Shown here piece after piece: positions 19,461 through 27,912 of a stretch of DNA of 64,000 bases; within the stretch, counting starts at the first letter, position 1, and each line of letters opens with the position of its first letter. Made by a program: the position numbers and the translations under genes. The notes under the pieces are model-generated. The model saw only the letters and a list, made by a program, of their open reading frames with translations, was not told where the DNA came from and searched no databases. Source of the stretch: Desulfobulbus elongatus DSM 2908 (GTDB taxonomy: Bacteria > Desulfobacterota > Desulfobulbia > Desulfobulbales > Desulfobulbaceae); assembly GCF_000621145.1 (NCBI RefSeq), contig NZ_JHZB01000019.1:1-64000 (forward strand). Direction: 5' to 3'.

Positions 19461-19577
19461 CAGATATGGTGCGGTCGGTGAGAAGCTGTCATGAAAGGGC
19501 AATCTATAAACATTGCCCGGCGAACACAAGAGAAGAGCGCGTTTGCCGGATAATTTTGCCGGCCATGCAGGAAGCAG

Positions 19578-19606
19578 TTGCAAAAAAAACGGCAGTACCG
19601 TAACAT
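19578..19606 (+). promoter_or_regulatory. candidate sigma-70 promoter for efp
   Basis: TTGCAA at 19578-19583, a 17-base spacer and TAACAT at 19601-19606, about 48 nt upstream of the efp start. The two hexamers match the consensus at 4-5 of 6 positions each. Confidence 0.5.
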
Positions 19607-19653
19607 GGCGCCTCTTTAAGGAAACCAATTCATAATGAGTGAAGGACGAATCT

Positions 19654-20217
19654 ATGTATACAGCCTCCGATTTACGCAAGGGCCTGAAAATTCAAATTGA
19701 TGGCGAGCCCTATATTGTCACCGAGTTCGATTTCTCCAAACCCGGCAAGGGACAGGCCCTGTACCGGACCAAGATGCGGAATATGATCACCGGCGTCCAG
19801 TTCACCCAGACCTATCGCTCCAACGATAAATTCGATCGGCCGAACCTCGAAGAGCGCACAATGCAGTTTTTGTATGCCCAGGACAACGAATACCATTTCA
19901 TGGACACCTCCTCCTACGAGCAGATTTTTCTGACCGGGGAGCAGTTGGGCGACAACCTTAATTTTCTCATCGACAACATGGAGGTGGAAGTATTGTTCTT
20001 CGGCGACCGCCCCATCGATATCACCCTGCCTACCTTCGTCAACCTCGAGGTGACCGTGGCCGACCCCTGGGCCAAGGGCGACACCTCCGGCTCCGACACC
20101 AAGCCCGTGACCGTGCAGACCGGCTTTCAGCTTCAGGTGCCGCCCTTTGTCGAACAGGGCGATAAAATTCAGATCGACACCAGAACGGGCACCTACATCA
20201 CCAGGGTGAAAGAATAA
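19654..20217 (+). CDS. efp: translation elongation factor P
   Basis: A 187-residue EF-P, which relieves ribosome stalling at polyproline stretches. The modified-lysine loop is SKPGKGQA with Lys32 at the tip. All three beta-barrel domains are present, ending in VPPFVEQGDKIQIDTRTGTY. The start was set at ATG 19654, 9 nt after GAAGGA, rather than at the in-frame ATG 15 nt upstream. It is followed after 6 nt by epmA, which modifies this lysine. Confidence 0.95.
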   Translation: MYTASDLRKGLKIQIDGEPYIVTEFDFSKPGKGQALYRTKMRNMITGVQFTQTYRSNDKFDRPNLEERTMQFLYAQDNEYHFMDTSSYEQIFLTGEQLGDNLNFLIDNMEVEVLFFGDRPIDITLPTFVNLEVTVADPWAKGDTSGSDTKPVTVQTGFQLQVPPFVEQGDKIQIDTRTGTYITRVKE

Positions 20218-20223
20218 CCCGGC

Positions 20224-21141
20224 ATGCTCTCCCCGAAAGGCCTGCGGCAGCGATCCGACCTGCTGCAGGCCATCCGTTCGTTTTTTCTCGAACGCGACTA
20301 CATCGAAGTCGACACCCCGCTCCGCCTGCCGGTCCTGATCCCCGAAGCCCATCTCATTCCCTTTGCCAGCGAGGACTGCTTGCTGCACACCTCGCCGGAA
20401 CTGTGCATGAAACGGCTGCTCGCCCGCGGCTGCGACCGTATTTTTCAGATCTGCCACTGTTTCCGCAAGGAAGAACGCGGCCGCTTGCACCAGACGGAAT
20501 TCGCCATGCTCGAATGGTATCACAAGGGCTGGGATTACTTCGATCTGATGCGGCAATGCGAGGAACTGATCGGGACCCTGACGCGCATGGTGTCCGGTTT
20601 TGCCGGCATTGCCGACGACAACCGCCTGTGCCGGGGAGACAGGCGGGTGACGCTGACCCCGCCGTGGGAGCGCCTGCCGGTTGCCGAGGCCTTTCGGCGG
20701 CATGCCGGGATTTCGGCTGCGGAGGCACTCCGCGCCGGCAGTTTTGACGAGGTCCTGGTGACCGGGGTCGAGCCCAACCTGGGCTGGGACCGGCCGACGT
20801 TCCTCTACGATTACCCGGTCGAACTGGGGTCGCTTGCCCGCCGGAATCAACAGAACCCGGCGGTGGCGGAGCGGTTTGAACTCTATATCACCGGGGTGGA
20901 AGTGGCCAACGGCTTTTCCGAGCTGGTCGATCCGCAGGAGCAGCGGCAGCGCTTTCTGCGGGAGATCGAGGCGGTGCAGCGGGCGGGAAGAACGGCCGGG
21001 ATGCCGGAGAAGCTGCTGGCGGAACTGGACCTGATCGGCGAAACGGCCGGTATCGCCCTGGGATTGGACCGGTTGTGCATGCTGCTGATGGGCCAAACCG
21101 ACATCGCCCTGGCCACCCCATTTATTTTTGAGGAATTGTAA
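20224..21141 (+). CDS. epmA: EF-P--(R)-beta-lysine ligase EpmA (PoxA/GenX)
   Basis: A 305-residue class II lysyl-tRNA synthetase-like enzyme without an anticodon-binding domain, the hallmark of EpmA. It ligates (R)-beta-lysine to EF-P. Motif 2-like FQICHCFRKEERGRLHQTEFAMLEW and the C-terminal motif 3-like GIALGLDRLCMLLMG are visible. The direct pairing with efp makes the assignment strong. The partner aminomutase EpmB is not in the window. Confidence 0.93.
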   Translation: MLSPKGLRQRSDLLQAIRSFFLERDYIEVDTPLRLPVLIPEAHLIPFASEDCLLHTSPELCMKRLLARGCDRIFQICHCFRKEERGRLHQTEFAMLEWYHKGWDYFDLMRQCEELIGTLTRMVSGFAGIADDNRLCRGDRRVTLTPPWERLPVAEAFRRHAGISAAEALRAGSFDEVLVTGVEPNLGWDRPTFLYDYPVELGSLARRNQQNPAVAERFELYITGVEVANGFSELVDPQEQRQRFLREIEAVQRAGRTAGMPEKLLAELDLIGETAGIALGLDRLCMLLMGQTDIALATPFIFEEL

Positions 21142-21167
21142 GCTCCTTCCTTGTCTTTTTCGCCCCC

Positions 21168-21860
21168 TTAACTACCATACACTGTAGCAGCAGGGACCAC
21201 GGCATCGCCCGGCACGCTGATTACCTCGCGCTCGGGCAGCAGCAGTGCGGTCAGACGGCCGCCATACACGGCGCCGGTGTCGATCCCGATTTTATCCGCC
21301 GCCCAGTAGGGCTCGGCAAAGACCGTGTGACCGAAGACGACCGGCTTGCCGAGATCACAAGCGCTGGCGAGAAAAGAGTCGCGCGCCCACAGGCACCATT
21401 GGGCCGTCTGCTGGCTGAGATGGCGGCCGGGTTGGAGGCCTGCATGCACATAGACGGCGTGCCGATCCTCCCAGAAGAGGGGCAGGCTGCGGAAGAAAGC
21501 AAGGTGGTCGGCGGGAACGCGTCGTAGTTTTTCTTCCTGCGTTGCCGATGCCGAGAGGCCATAGCTGGCCAACGTCTGTTCGCCCCCGACCTGAAGGAAC
21601 AGGCTGCTGTCGCCGCCGGTGAGATACTGATAAAAGAGAAAGTCGTGGTTCCCCATGAGCGGCACAAGCCGGGGATGCCGGGTGCTCAGCGACAGGATGG
21701 TGCTCACCACGGCCTTGGAATCCGGCCCCCGGTCGACGTAATCGCCGAGGAACACAAGGGTATCCGCCCGGTGGCACACCTTGCCCAGCAAGTGGATGAG
21801 CGCAGTGTGGCAGCCGTGAATATCTCCGATCACGCAGGTTGTTGAGCTTGCTGTCGACAT
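21168..21860 (-). CDS. PPP-family serine/threonine phosphatase / ApaH-like metallophosphatase
   Basis: A 230-residue calcineurin-like phosphatase of the PPP/ApaH branch. The three signature motifs GDIHG, GDYVDRGPDS and GNHD (in MGNHDFLFY) are present, together with a later GHTVF. Bacterial relatives act either as protein phosphatases or as Ap4A hydrolases, and the sequence does not decide between them. It is convergent with epmA and divergent from the polysaccharide export module, whose first start lies only 37 nt away. A role in reversing the module's tyrosine kinase is possible but speculative. Confidence 0.85.
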   Translation of the reverse strand: MSTASSTTCVIGDIHGCHTALIHLLGKVCHRADTLVFLGDYVDRGPDSKAVVSTILSLSTRHPRLVPLMGNHDFLFYQYLTGGDSSLFLQVGGEQTLASYGLSASATQEEKLRRVPADHLAFFRSLPLFWEDRHAVYVHAGLQPGRHLSQQTAQWCLWARDSFLASACDLGKPVVFGHTVFAEPYWAADKIGIDTGAVYGGRLTALLLPEREVISVPGDAVVPAATVYGS

Positions 21861-21897
21861 GTTGGTTGATGGCTGAAAAAAAACGCTTTGAAAAAAT

Positions 21898-23472
21898 ATG
21901 AATAATCAGCAGCGTCAGTTGATCAAGAAATATGTTGATCTCGTCCTCGGTAGGTGGCGTCTCATCGCCAGCAGTTTGCTGTTGGCGATAACCATTGGTT
22001 TGGGATACTACATTGTCGTTCCCAAGCTCTACCAGAGCACCGCCTTGCTCAGTTATGAGCAGCAGCAGATCAATCCCGGAAAAATGGACCCGGAGCAGGG
22101 AAATGTGAAGCTGCGGGAATCCCTGGCCACGTTACGGGAACTTGTAACCAGTCGCAACAGCCTTGAAAAGGTCATCCTGCAGTTTTCCCTGTACGAGGAG
22201 GCAAGGAAGAACCTGCCGATCGAAGATGTCATCGAGGGCATGCGCAGGAATATCGAGATAGAGCCGGCCAAGCAGGGCGACATCTTCAGCGTGTCTTTTC
22301 AAGGAGAGGATCCGCAGAAGGTGGCCAAGGTCACCAACGCGCTGGCCGCGCTGTTCATCGAAGAAAACCTGAAGTACCGCGAAGAACGGGCCACGGAAAC
22401 CTCGAAATATACCCAGAGCGAGTTGGCCCTGGCGAAAAAGGTGCTGGACGAAAAAGAACAGCAGATGCGGGATTACAAGCTGAAATATTTCAACGAAATG
22501 CCGGAACAGCGGCAAAGCAACCTCTCGCAGCTCCAAGCCCTCATGAAGCAGAACCAGGACATCCAGAATTCGATTCAGGAACTCGAGCGGACCAAGGTCC
22601 TGGTCCAGGAGCAGATGAACATGCAGCGAAGCCTTGCCTCGCTCCGTGCCACCAGCGGCGATCCGGCGCACCCTTCCGTGCGGCAAACTGAAAGCGATGC
22701 GGATCGATTGCTGCGTTTGCAGGCGTATCTGGAGGAATTGCAGGGAAAATACACGGAGAACCATCCGGAGGTCCGGCGCACCAAACAGCAGATCCTGCAA
22801 TTGGAAGGAAAAGTGGGAAAAGGGGGAGGCGCCCGACAGACCGCGTCACCAGGCGCGAGCAGGGCATCACTGGCCGCGAGCCTGGAAGCCGGCAGGATTG
22901 AGGCGCAGCTGAAACAGCTGGATATCAACATTCAGCAATTACGGGAGGCGCAGGCAAAAATTCCGCCGCAAATCGATCAGTACCAGAAATGGATTGCAGC
23001 GGTGCCCACCCGGGAGGCAGAGTGGACAAGTTTTACGCGCGATTACAGTGAGTTGCGCCGCCATTACGACCAGCTGGTCGCCCAGAACCTGCAGGCGCAA
23101 TCCGTGGAGAACCTTGAACGGAACCAAAAGGGGAGCAAATTTAAAATCGTCGACTCGGCCCGTCTTCCCGAAAAACCGTTCAAACCCAATTTCCTGAAAA
23201 TATTGTTGGTGGCCGTTGCGGCCGGATTGGGTGCGAGTTTCGGGTATGTCCTGTTGCTCGACTTCATCGACACCTCGTTCAAGAATGTCGGCGAGTTGGA
23301 GGAATATATCGGCGTGCCGGTCATCTGTTCCATCCCTTTTATCGAAAAGGAGGCCGAAACCAGAAGGGAGCGGATGGTCTTTCGGGTCAGCTTTGTCCTC
23401 ATTGCTGGGTATGCGGTACTGTTGATGGGGGCCATCGCGTTCATGTGGATCAAGGGCATGGTCATTGTCTGA
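21898..23472 (+). CDS. Wzz/GumC-type polysaccharide chain-length/co-polymerase protein
   Basis: A 524-residue inner-membrane polysaccharide co-polymerase. There is one membrane helix near residues 20-42 (SSLLLAITIGLGYYIVV), a large periplasmic coiled-coil domain (about 130-410) and a C-terminal helix near 433-455 (VAVAAGLGASFGYVLLL). A further hydrophobic segment lies at about 498-518. It carries the FKPNF/P-rich segment before the second helix that is typical of GumC/EpsF-like proteins. With the next two genes it matches the chain-length/ATPase/kinase trio known from exosortase (PEP-CTERM) EPS loci. The ribosome site is weak. Confidence 0.83.
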   Translation: MNNQQRQLIKKYVDLVLGRWRLIASSLLLAITIGLGYYIVVPKLYQSTALLSYEQQQINPGKMDPEQGNVKLRESLATLRELVTSRNSLEKVILQFSLYEEARKNLPIEDVIEGMRRNIEIEPAKQGDIFSVSFQGEDPQKVAKVTNALAALFIEENLKYREERATETSKYTQSELALAKKVLDEKEQQMRDYKLKYFNEMPEQRQSNLSQLQALMKQNQDIQNSIQELERTKVLVQEQMNMQRSLASLRATSGDPAHPSVRQTESDADRLLRLQAYLEELQGKYTENHPEVRRTKQQILQLEGKVGKGGGARQTASPGASRASLAASLEAGRIEAQLKQLDINIQQLREAQAKIPPQIDQYQKWIAAVPTREAEWTSFTRDYSELRRHYDQLVAQNLQAQSVENLERNQKGSKFKIVDSARLPEKPFKPNFLKILLVAVAAGLGASFGYVLLLDFIDTSFKNVGELEEYIGVPVICSIPFIEKEAETRRERMVFRVSFVLIAGYAVLLMGAIAFMWIKGMVIV

Positions 23473-23505
23473 CGTCATTTCCCGGTTCTTGCGAGTAAAC
23501 GCAGC

Positions 23506-24507
23506 ATGTATACTAAATATTACGGCCTGACCAAAAAGCCTTTTGCCCTGACCCCCGATCCGGCTGCGGTGTTCATGAGCGAGACACACCAGGAAGGGTT
23601 GGCCATCCTCAAGTACGGCATTCTCAGCAAAAAATGTTTTCTGGTGCTGACCGCCGACGTCGGCTCGGGCAAGACAACCCTGTTACAGGCCCTCGTGAAC
23701 TCGCTGGAGCAGAATGTCCATCTCTGTCTCCTCAATAATCCGATCCTCCGTCGTGACGAGTTCTTTTCCTACATCGCCGCCAAACTTGGCCTGCGTTGGG
23801 ACGGCAACAAGGCCCTGTTTCTGATCGAATTCGGCAACCTGCTCAGGGAATGCTACGCGAAGAACGAGCGGGTGCTGCTGATTTTCGATGAAGCCCATGT
23901 CTTTCCCGTCGATCTGCTGGAGGAGATCCGCCTGCTTTCCAATCTGGAGGAAAAGGGTCAGGACGTGCTGTCGATTTTCCTGGTGGGGCAGCCGGAACTC
24001 AATGAGCGCATGAGCGACGACCGACTGCTGCCCCTGCGTCAGCGCATCGGCATCCGCTTCCACCTCCACCGGTTCACCCTCGATGAAACCCGGCAATATA
24101 TCCTGTTTCGTTTGCGGCACGCAGGAGCCCGCCATCTCAACATTTTTTCCGAGGAAGCCATTGCCGAGGTGCATCGGGTGAGCCAGGGAACCCCCCGGCT
24201 GATCAATATTATCTGCGATCATGCCCTCCTCTCGGGATTTGCGGAAGGCAAGCCGGTGATTGATGCGGGGTTGGTCAGGGAGAGTGTCGACGATCTCCAC
24301 TTCCCCGGCGAAGAGCATCCCCTGCCCGTCGCCGTGCCGGCCGCGCCCAGCACACTGGCCCGACTCGCCAAACTGGGGGGGATCGCCGTCTTGGCCATCC
24401 TGGCGATTCTCGTCGTGATGGAAATGTTGCCGGCCACCCGGGGCATTTCCCTTCTTGGCAGGATACTGCCCGAATCGTTGTCGCAGTATCTGCATCTTTC
24501 ATGGTAG
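23506..24507 (+). CDS. ExeA-like AAA ATPase of the PEP-CTERM/EPS locus type
   Basis: A 333-residue protein with an ExeA-like opening (MYTKYYGLTKKPFALTPDP). The Walker A is DVGSGKTTLL (51-60), the Walker B is VLLIFDEAH, and the AAA module is followed by a single C-terminal membrane helix (about 283-303). This layout matches the secretion-type ATPases found in exosortase-associated polysaccharide loci. It lies 33 nt after the Wzz-like gene and 12 nt before the tyrosine kinase. Its exact role is not established. Confidence 0.8.
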   Translation: MYTKYYGLTKKPFALTPDPAAVFMSETHQEGLAILKYGILSKKCFLVLTADVGSGKTTLLQALVNSLEQNVHLCLLNNPILRRDEFFSYIAAKLGLRWDGNKALFLIEFGNLLRECYAKNERVLLIFDEAHVFPVDLLEEIRLLSNLEEKGQDVLSIFLVGQPELNERMSDDRLLPLRQRIGIRFHLHRFTLDETRQYILFRLRHAGARHLNIFSEEAIAEVHRVSQGTPRLINIICDHALLSGFAEGKPVIDAGLVRESVDDLHFPGEEHPLPVAVPAAPSTLARLAKLGGIAVLAILAILVVMEMLPATRGISLLGRILPESLSQYLHLSW

Positions 24508-24519
24508 CCGGAGGATTTT

Positions 24520-25389
24520 GTGGGAAAGGTATTCAAGGCATTGAAGCGGGCTGACGAAACGATGGCCATGGAAATGGAGACAACGCCGGGACCGGTCGCG
24601 CCCGCCAGTGCCCCCCGGGAAACCGAAGCGATCGTGTCCACTCCGCCACCACCGCTCACTGGCGCGGCCTTTGCGCACTATCCCGGTCAATGGGATGACC
24701 GGTTGATTTTGGCCACCGCGACCACCGGTCCGGTGGTGGAAAGCATACGCGCCCTGCGGACGCGCATCCTGTTCCCGTCGTCGGGAAAAATTCCCCGGAC
24801 CATTCTGGTGACCAGCGCCTCTCCCGGTGAAGGAAAGAGCTTCGTGTGTGCCAATCTGGGGATCTCCCTTGCCCAAGGGGTGGACAACTACTGCCTGCTG
24901 GTGGACTGCGATCTGCGCAAACCGTCGCAGCACACCCTTTTCGGCCTGGGCAATACGGCGGGGCTGTCCGACTATCTCCGCCAGAGGAAGCAAATACCGG
25001 AGCTGCTGGTTTCGTCCGGTGTGGAAAAACTCTCTCTCTTGCCGGCCGGTCCCCGTTCCGTCAATGCCGCCGAACTCCTGGGGTCGGCCGCCATGACCAG
25101 TCTGGTGGACGAACTGGCCCAGCGATATGATGACCGCATCGTCCTTCTCGACAGTCCGCCGCTGCATGCCGCCAGCGAAACGACGGTCCTGGCGCAGCAT
25201 GTGGACGGGGTTGTGCTGGTGGTCCGTCATGGCGCCTCCCGGCGCGAATATGTGAAAGCCCTGGCGGACGCCATCGGCCGCGACAAGATCTTGGGGGTCG
25301 TTTTCAATGCCTATCGGGCGACTATGCTCGATTACAAGGTGTTCGGCTACTATGAGTATCAGAAAAACTATTATTACGACGAACACTGA
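24520..25389 (+). CDS. BY-kinase (CpsD/CapB-type tyrosine autokinase)
   Basis: A 289-residue cytoplasmic tyrosine kinase that regulates polysaccharide polymerisation and export together with its Wzz partner. The Walker A is SASPGEGKS (99-107), the Walker A' is LLVDCDLRKPS, and the Walker B is IVLLDSPPL. The C-terminus is a seven-tyrosine tail (YKVFGYYEYQKNYYYDEH), the usual autophosphorylation cluster. It starts at GTG 24520 after GGAGG. The N-terminal 60 residues are proline-rich and unstructured. Confidence 0.88.
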   Translation: MGKVFKALKRADETMAMEMETTPGPVAPASAPRETEAIVSTPPPPLTGAAFAHYPGQWDDRLILATATTGPVVESIRALRTRILFPSSGKIPRTILVTSASPGEGKSFVCANLGISLAQGVDNYCLLVDCDLRKPSQHTLFGLGNTAGLSDYLRQRKQIPELLVSSGVEKLSLLPAGPRSVNAAELLGSAAMTSLVDELAQRYDDRIVLLDSPPLHAASETTVLAQHVDGVVLVVRHGASRREYVKALADAIGRDKILGVVFNAYRATMLDYKVFGYYEYQKNYYYDEH

Positions 25390-25410
25390 CTCCTTCCGAC
25401 CCTTCCTCCG

Positions 25411-25452
25411 TGGGACGATATGAGGCGAGATTCCTGCGTCCCATCATTTTTT
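25411..25452 (+). terminator. intrinsic terminator after the EPS module
   Basis: TGGGACG (25411-25417) pairs with CGTCCCA (25437-25443). A short inner AGG/CCT stem sits in the loop, and ATTTTTTC follows. It lies 22 nt after the kinase stop. Confidence 0.65.
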
Positions 25453-25580
25453 CTGTAGCTGAAGCATCATTCAACTGATATGTTTTTGGGTCTTTTTCAC
25501 AGAGACGGGGTGGGCGGCCCGCCTGGCCTCAGGTTTTGCTCAACAACGCGACGGCAGTACGGACCAAGAAAGGATGCATC

Positions 25581-26174
25581 ATGCGAACAGCACGAAAAAA
25601 GATGACGGGACAGGAAGCGCTGCACGTCCTGTTGGCGGGCAACAGGCGGTTTGTCTCGGGAAAGCTCGAGCATCCCAATCACTGCGAAGAATCGCGCAGG
25701 GGCCTTGTTGCCGGGCAGGAACCGATAGCGGTGGTGCTCGCCTGTGCCGATGCACGGGTGCCTCCGGTCGACATCTTCGACCAGGGGCTGGGCGACTTAT
25801 TCATCCTGCGCGTCGCGGGCAACATCGTCAACGATCATATCCTGGGCAGTATCGAATATGCGGTCGCCCATCTCCACACACCGCTGGTCATGGTGTTGGG
25901 CCACTCTTCCTGCGGTGCCGTCAGCGCGGTGGCGCAGGGGGTCAGGTTGGAGGGACACATCGCCAGCCTGACCCCATCGATCGATGCGGCCCTGAAAAGA
26001 ACCAAGGGACAGGACGGCCACTGGACCGATAACGCCGCCAAGGAACTGGCCAGGGCCACGGCCAGGAAGATCGCGGATTCGGAACCCATTGTCGCCGATT
26101 TGGTGAAGGAGGAAAAGGTGCTTGTCGTTGCCGCCTATTACGATCTGGCCACCGGCGAGGTCGTCGTGCTGTGA
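25581..26174 (+). CDS. beta-class carbonic anhydrase
   Basis: A 197-residue beta-carbonic anhydrase interconverting CO2 and bicarbonate. Zinc ligands and the catalytic dyad are in CADARVPP (Cys55, Asp57), and HSSCGA supplies His108 and Cys111. The start at ATG 25581 was chosen because GAAAGGA lies 8 nt upstream. An in-frame start 45 nt earlier would add residues without family similarity. No obvious signal peptide is seen, so it is probably cytoplasmic. Confidence 0.92.
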   Translation: MRTARKKMTGQEALHVLLAGNRRFVSGKLEHPNHCEESRRGLVAGQEPIAVVLACADARVPPVDIFDQGLGDLFILRVAGNIVNDHILGSIEYAVAHLHTPLVMVLGHSSCGAVSAVAQGVRLEGHIASLTPSIDAALKRTKGQDGHWTDNAAKELARATARKIADSEPIVADLVKEEKVLVVAAYYDLATGEVVVL

Positions 26175-26287
26175 CCATCATCTGGGGGCGTCCATGGATG
26201 GGATGCCGCCCGCACACCCCGGACAGGGGGTGGCCCCTCCGTGCTCCGAAGCGCCCGCCCGCTCAGCGGCGACGCCGTCCATATGCC

Positions 26288-26315
26288 ACCAGCACTTCAA
26301 TATGCTGGTTTTCTT
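26288..26315 (+). terminator. weak intrinsic terminator after carbonic anhydrase
   Basis: ACCAGCA (26288-26294) pairs with TGCTGGT (26303-26309), with an 8-nt loop followed by TTTCTTTTG. It lies in the 270-bp gap before the nth-xth fusion. The rest of that gap is AT-rich toward its right end and probably holds the fusion's promoter, but no clear hexamers were found. Confidence 0.5.
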
Positions 26316-26444
26316 TTGTTTTATCTCTCATTTTTTTCCTGAAAAAACATGCGTTGGGGTTGCCTCTCCCGTTTGTTCTGTGCTAGGTTTGTGGTACAGA
26401 CTCCATCCTGTTGTATCGGTTTGTTGATGCAGTGAGCGTGACGC

Positions 26445-27899
26445 ATGGCATTTCCCCTCAATGATGTCCTCCTCCTGTTGAAAGACGAGGTCCGCGGATA
26501 TCAGGTCCCCGTGGTCGATCTGATCGCCGCCCAAACCCACGATCCCTTCAAGATCCTGGTGGCCACCCTGCTGTCGGCGCGGACCAAGGACGAGGTGACC
26601 GCCGCCGCCTCGCGCCGGCTCTTTGCCCGGGCGGGAACGGTTGAGGCCTTGGCCCTCCTGACGGTCGCGGAGTTGGAGCAGCTGATTTATCCGGTGGGAT
26701 TTTATCACAATAAGGCCCGCTTTCTCAGCCAGTTGCCGGCAGTGCTGCAGGAACGGTTCGGCGGCGCCGTCCCCGGAGATATGGATTCCCTGCTCACCTT
26801 GCCCGGCGTCGGCCGTAAAACGGCCAATCTGGTGCTGGCGGTGGCCTTCAATAAACCGGCCATCTGCGTGGACACCCATGTGCATCGCATCATGAACATC
26901 TGGGGAGTGGTCCGGACCGAGACTCCGCTCCAGACCGAGATGGCCCTGCGGCAGATACTGCCGGAGCCCTCTTGGGGGGAAGTCAATTCCATTCTGGTCG
27001 CCTTCGGCCAAGGAACGTGCACGCCCGTGCGACCGCACTGCGATCGCTGCGTGATCGCGACCCGGTGCCCCCGCATCGGCGTGACGCCGCGGACCGTCAA
27101 GGCGGCCGGCGAGAGGTCGGCCATGCCGCAGACGACGGAGAAGAAATTTGTTTCCTGGAATGTCAATGGGGTGCGGGCAGCCATGAAAAACGGGTTGCTG
27201 GAGGTGTTGCGCGACCTTGACGCCGACATTGTCGCCCTGCAGGAAATCAAGGTCCAGCCGGAGCAGTTGCCGGAGCAGTTGCGGAGCGTCGACGGCTATC
27301 AGGTGTTCTGGAATCCGGCGAAGAAGAAGGGGTACTCCGGCACGGCGATCCTGACCAAGACGGCGCCGCTTCAGGTCTGGTACGGACTGGACGTCCCTCG
27401 ATTCGACGAGGAAGGACGGGTGCTCACCCTTGAGTTCGCCGACTTTTATTTCATCAACGTTTATGCCCCCAATGCGCAACCCGAGTTGAAGCGCCTTTCC
27501 TTCAAGCAGGACTTCAACCAGGCCCTGCTCGCCCACATGGATCGCCTCGCCCGGACCAAATCGTTGGTACTCTGCGGCGATCTGAACGTGGCCCACAAGG
27601 AGATCGATCTGGCCAATCCCAAGGCCAACGTGAAGAATCCCGGTTTCTCCCCGGAGGAGCGGGCCTGGATGGACGCGATCACCGCAGCCGGCTACATCGA
27701 TACCTTCAGGAAATTCGATCCCTCGCCGGAGCGCTACACCTGGTGGAGCTACCGCTTCAACGCCCGGGCGAAGAACATCGGCTGGAGAATCGATTATTTC
27801 ATCGTCGACCAGGCCAGTGGCGACCGTGTCGTCGACGCGGCCATTCATGATGAAGTCACCGGCTCGGATCACTGTCCGGTGAGCATGGTTTTCCGCTGA
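26445..27899 (+). CDS. endonuclease III - exodeoxyribonuclease III fusion (base-excision repair)
   Basis: A 484-residue two-enzyme protein. Residues 1-215 are a complete endonuclease III: helix-hairpin-helix LPGVGRKTANLVL with catalytic Lys125, Asp143 in VDTHVHR, and the 4Fe-4S cluster C192-X6-C199-X2-C202-X5-C208. Residues about 232-484 are a complete exonuclease III/AP endonuclease (SWNVNGVRA, LQEIK, GDLNVAHKEID, SDHCPV). The fusion would couple glycosylase/AP-lyase cleavage to AP-endonuclease processing. Met227 (27123), with GAGAGG 6 nt upstream, could also initiate a separate 258-residue Xth. No stop separates the two parts. Confidence 0.9.
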   Translation: MAFPLNDVLLLLKDEVRGYQVPVVDLIAAQTHDPFKILVATLLSARTKDEVTAAASRRLFARAGTVEALALLTVAELEQLIYPVGFYHNKARFLSQLPAVLQERFGGAVPGDMDSLLTLPGVGRKTANLVLAVAFNKPAICVDTHVHRIMNIWGVVRTETPLQTEMALRQILPEPSWGEVNSILVAFGQGTCTPVRPHCDRCVIATRCPRIGVTPRTVKAAGERSAMPQTTEKKFVSWNVNGVRAAMKNGLLEVLRDLDADIVALQEIKVQPEQLPEQLRSVDGYQVFWNPAKKKGYSGTAILTKTAPLQVWYGLDVPRFDEEGRVLTLEFADFYFINVYAPNAQPELKRLSFKQDFNQALLAHMDRLARTKSLVLCGDLNVAHKEIDLANPKANVKNPGFSPEERAWMDAITAAGYIDTFRKFDPSPERYTWWSYRFNARAKNIGWRIDYFIVDQASGDRVVDAAIHDEVTGSDHCPVSMVFR

Positions 27900-27912
27900 C
27901 GACCGGTGTGTC

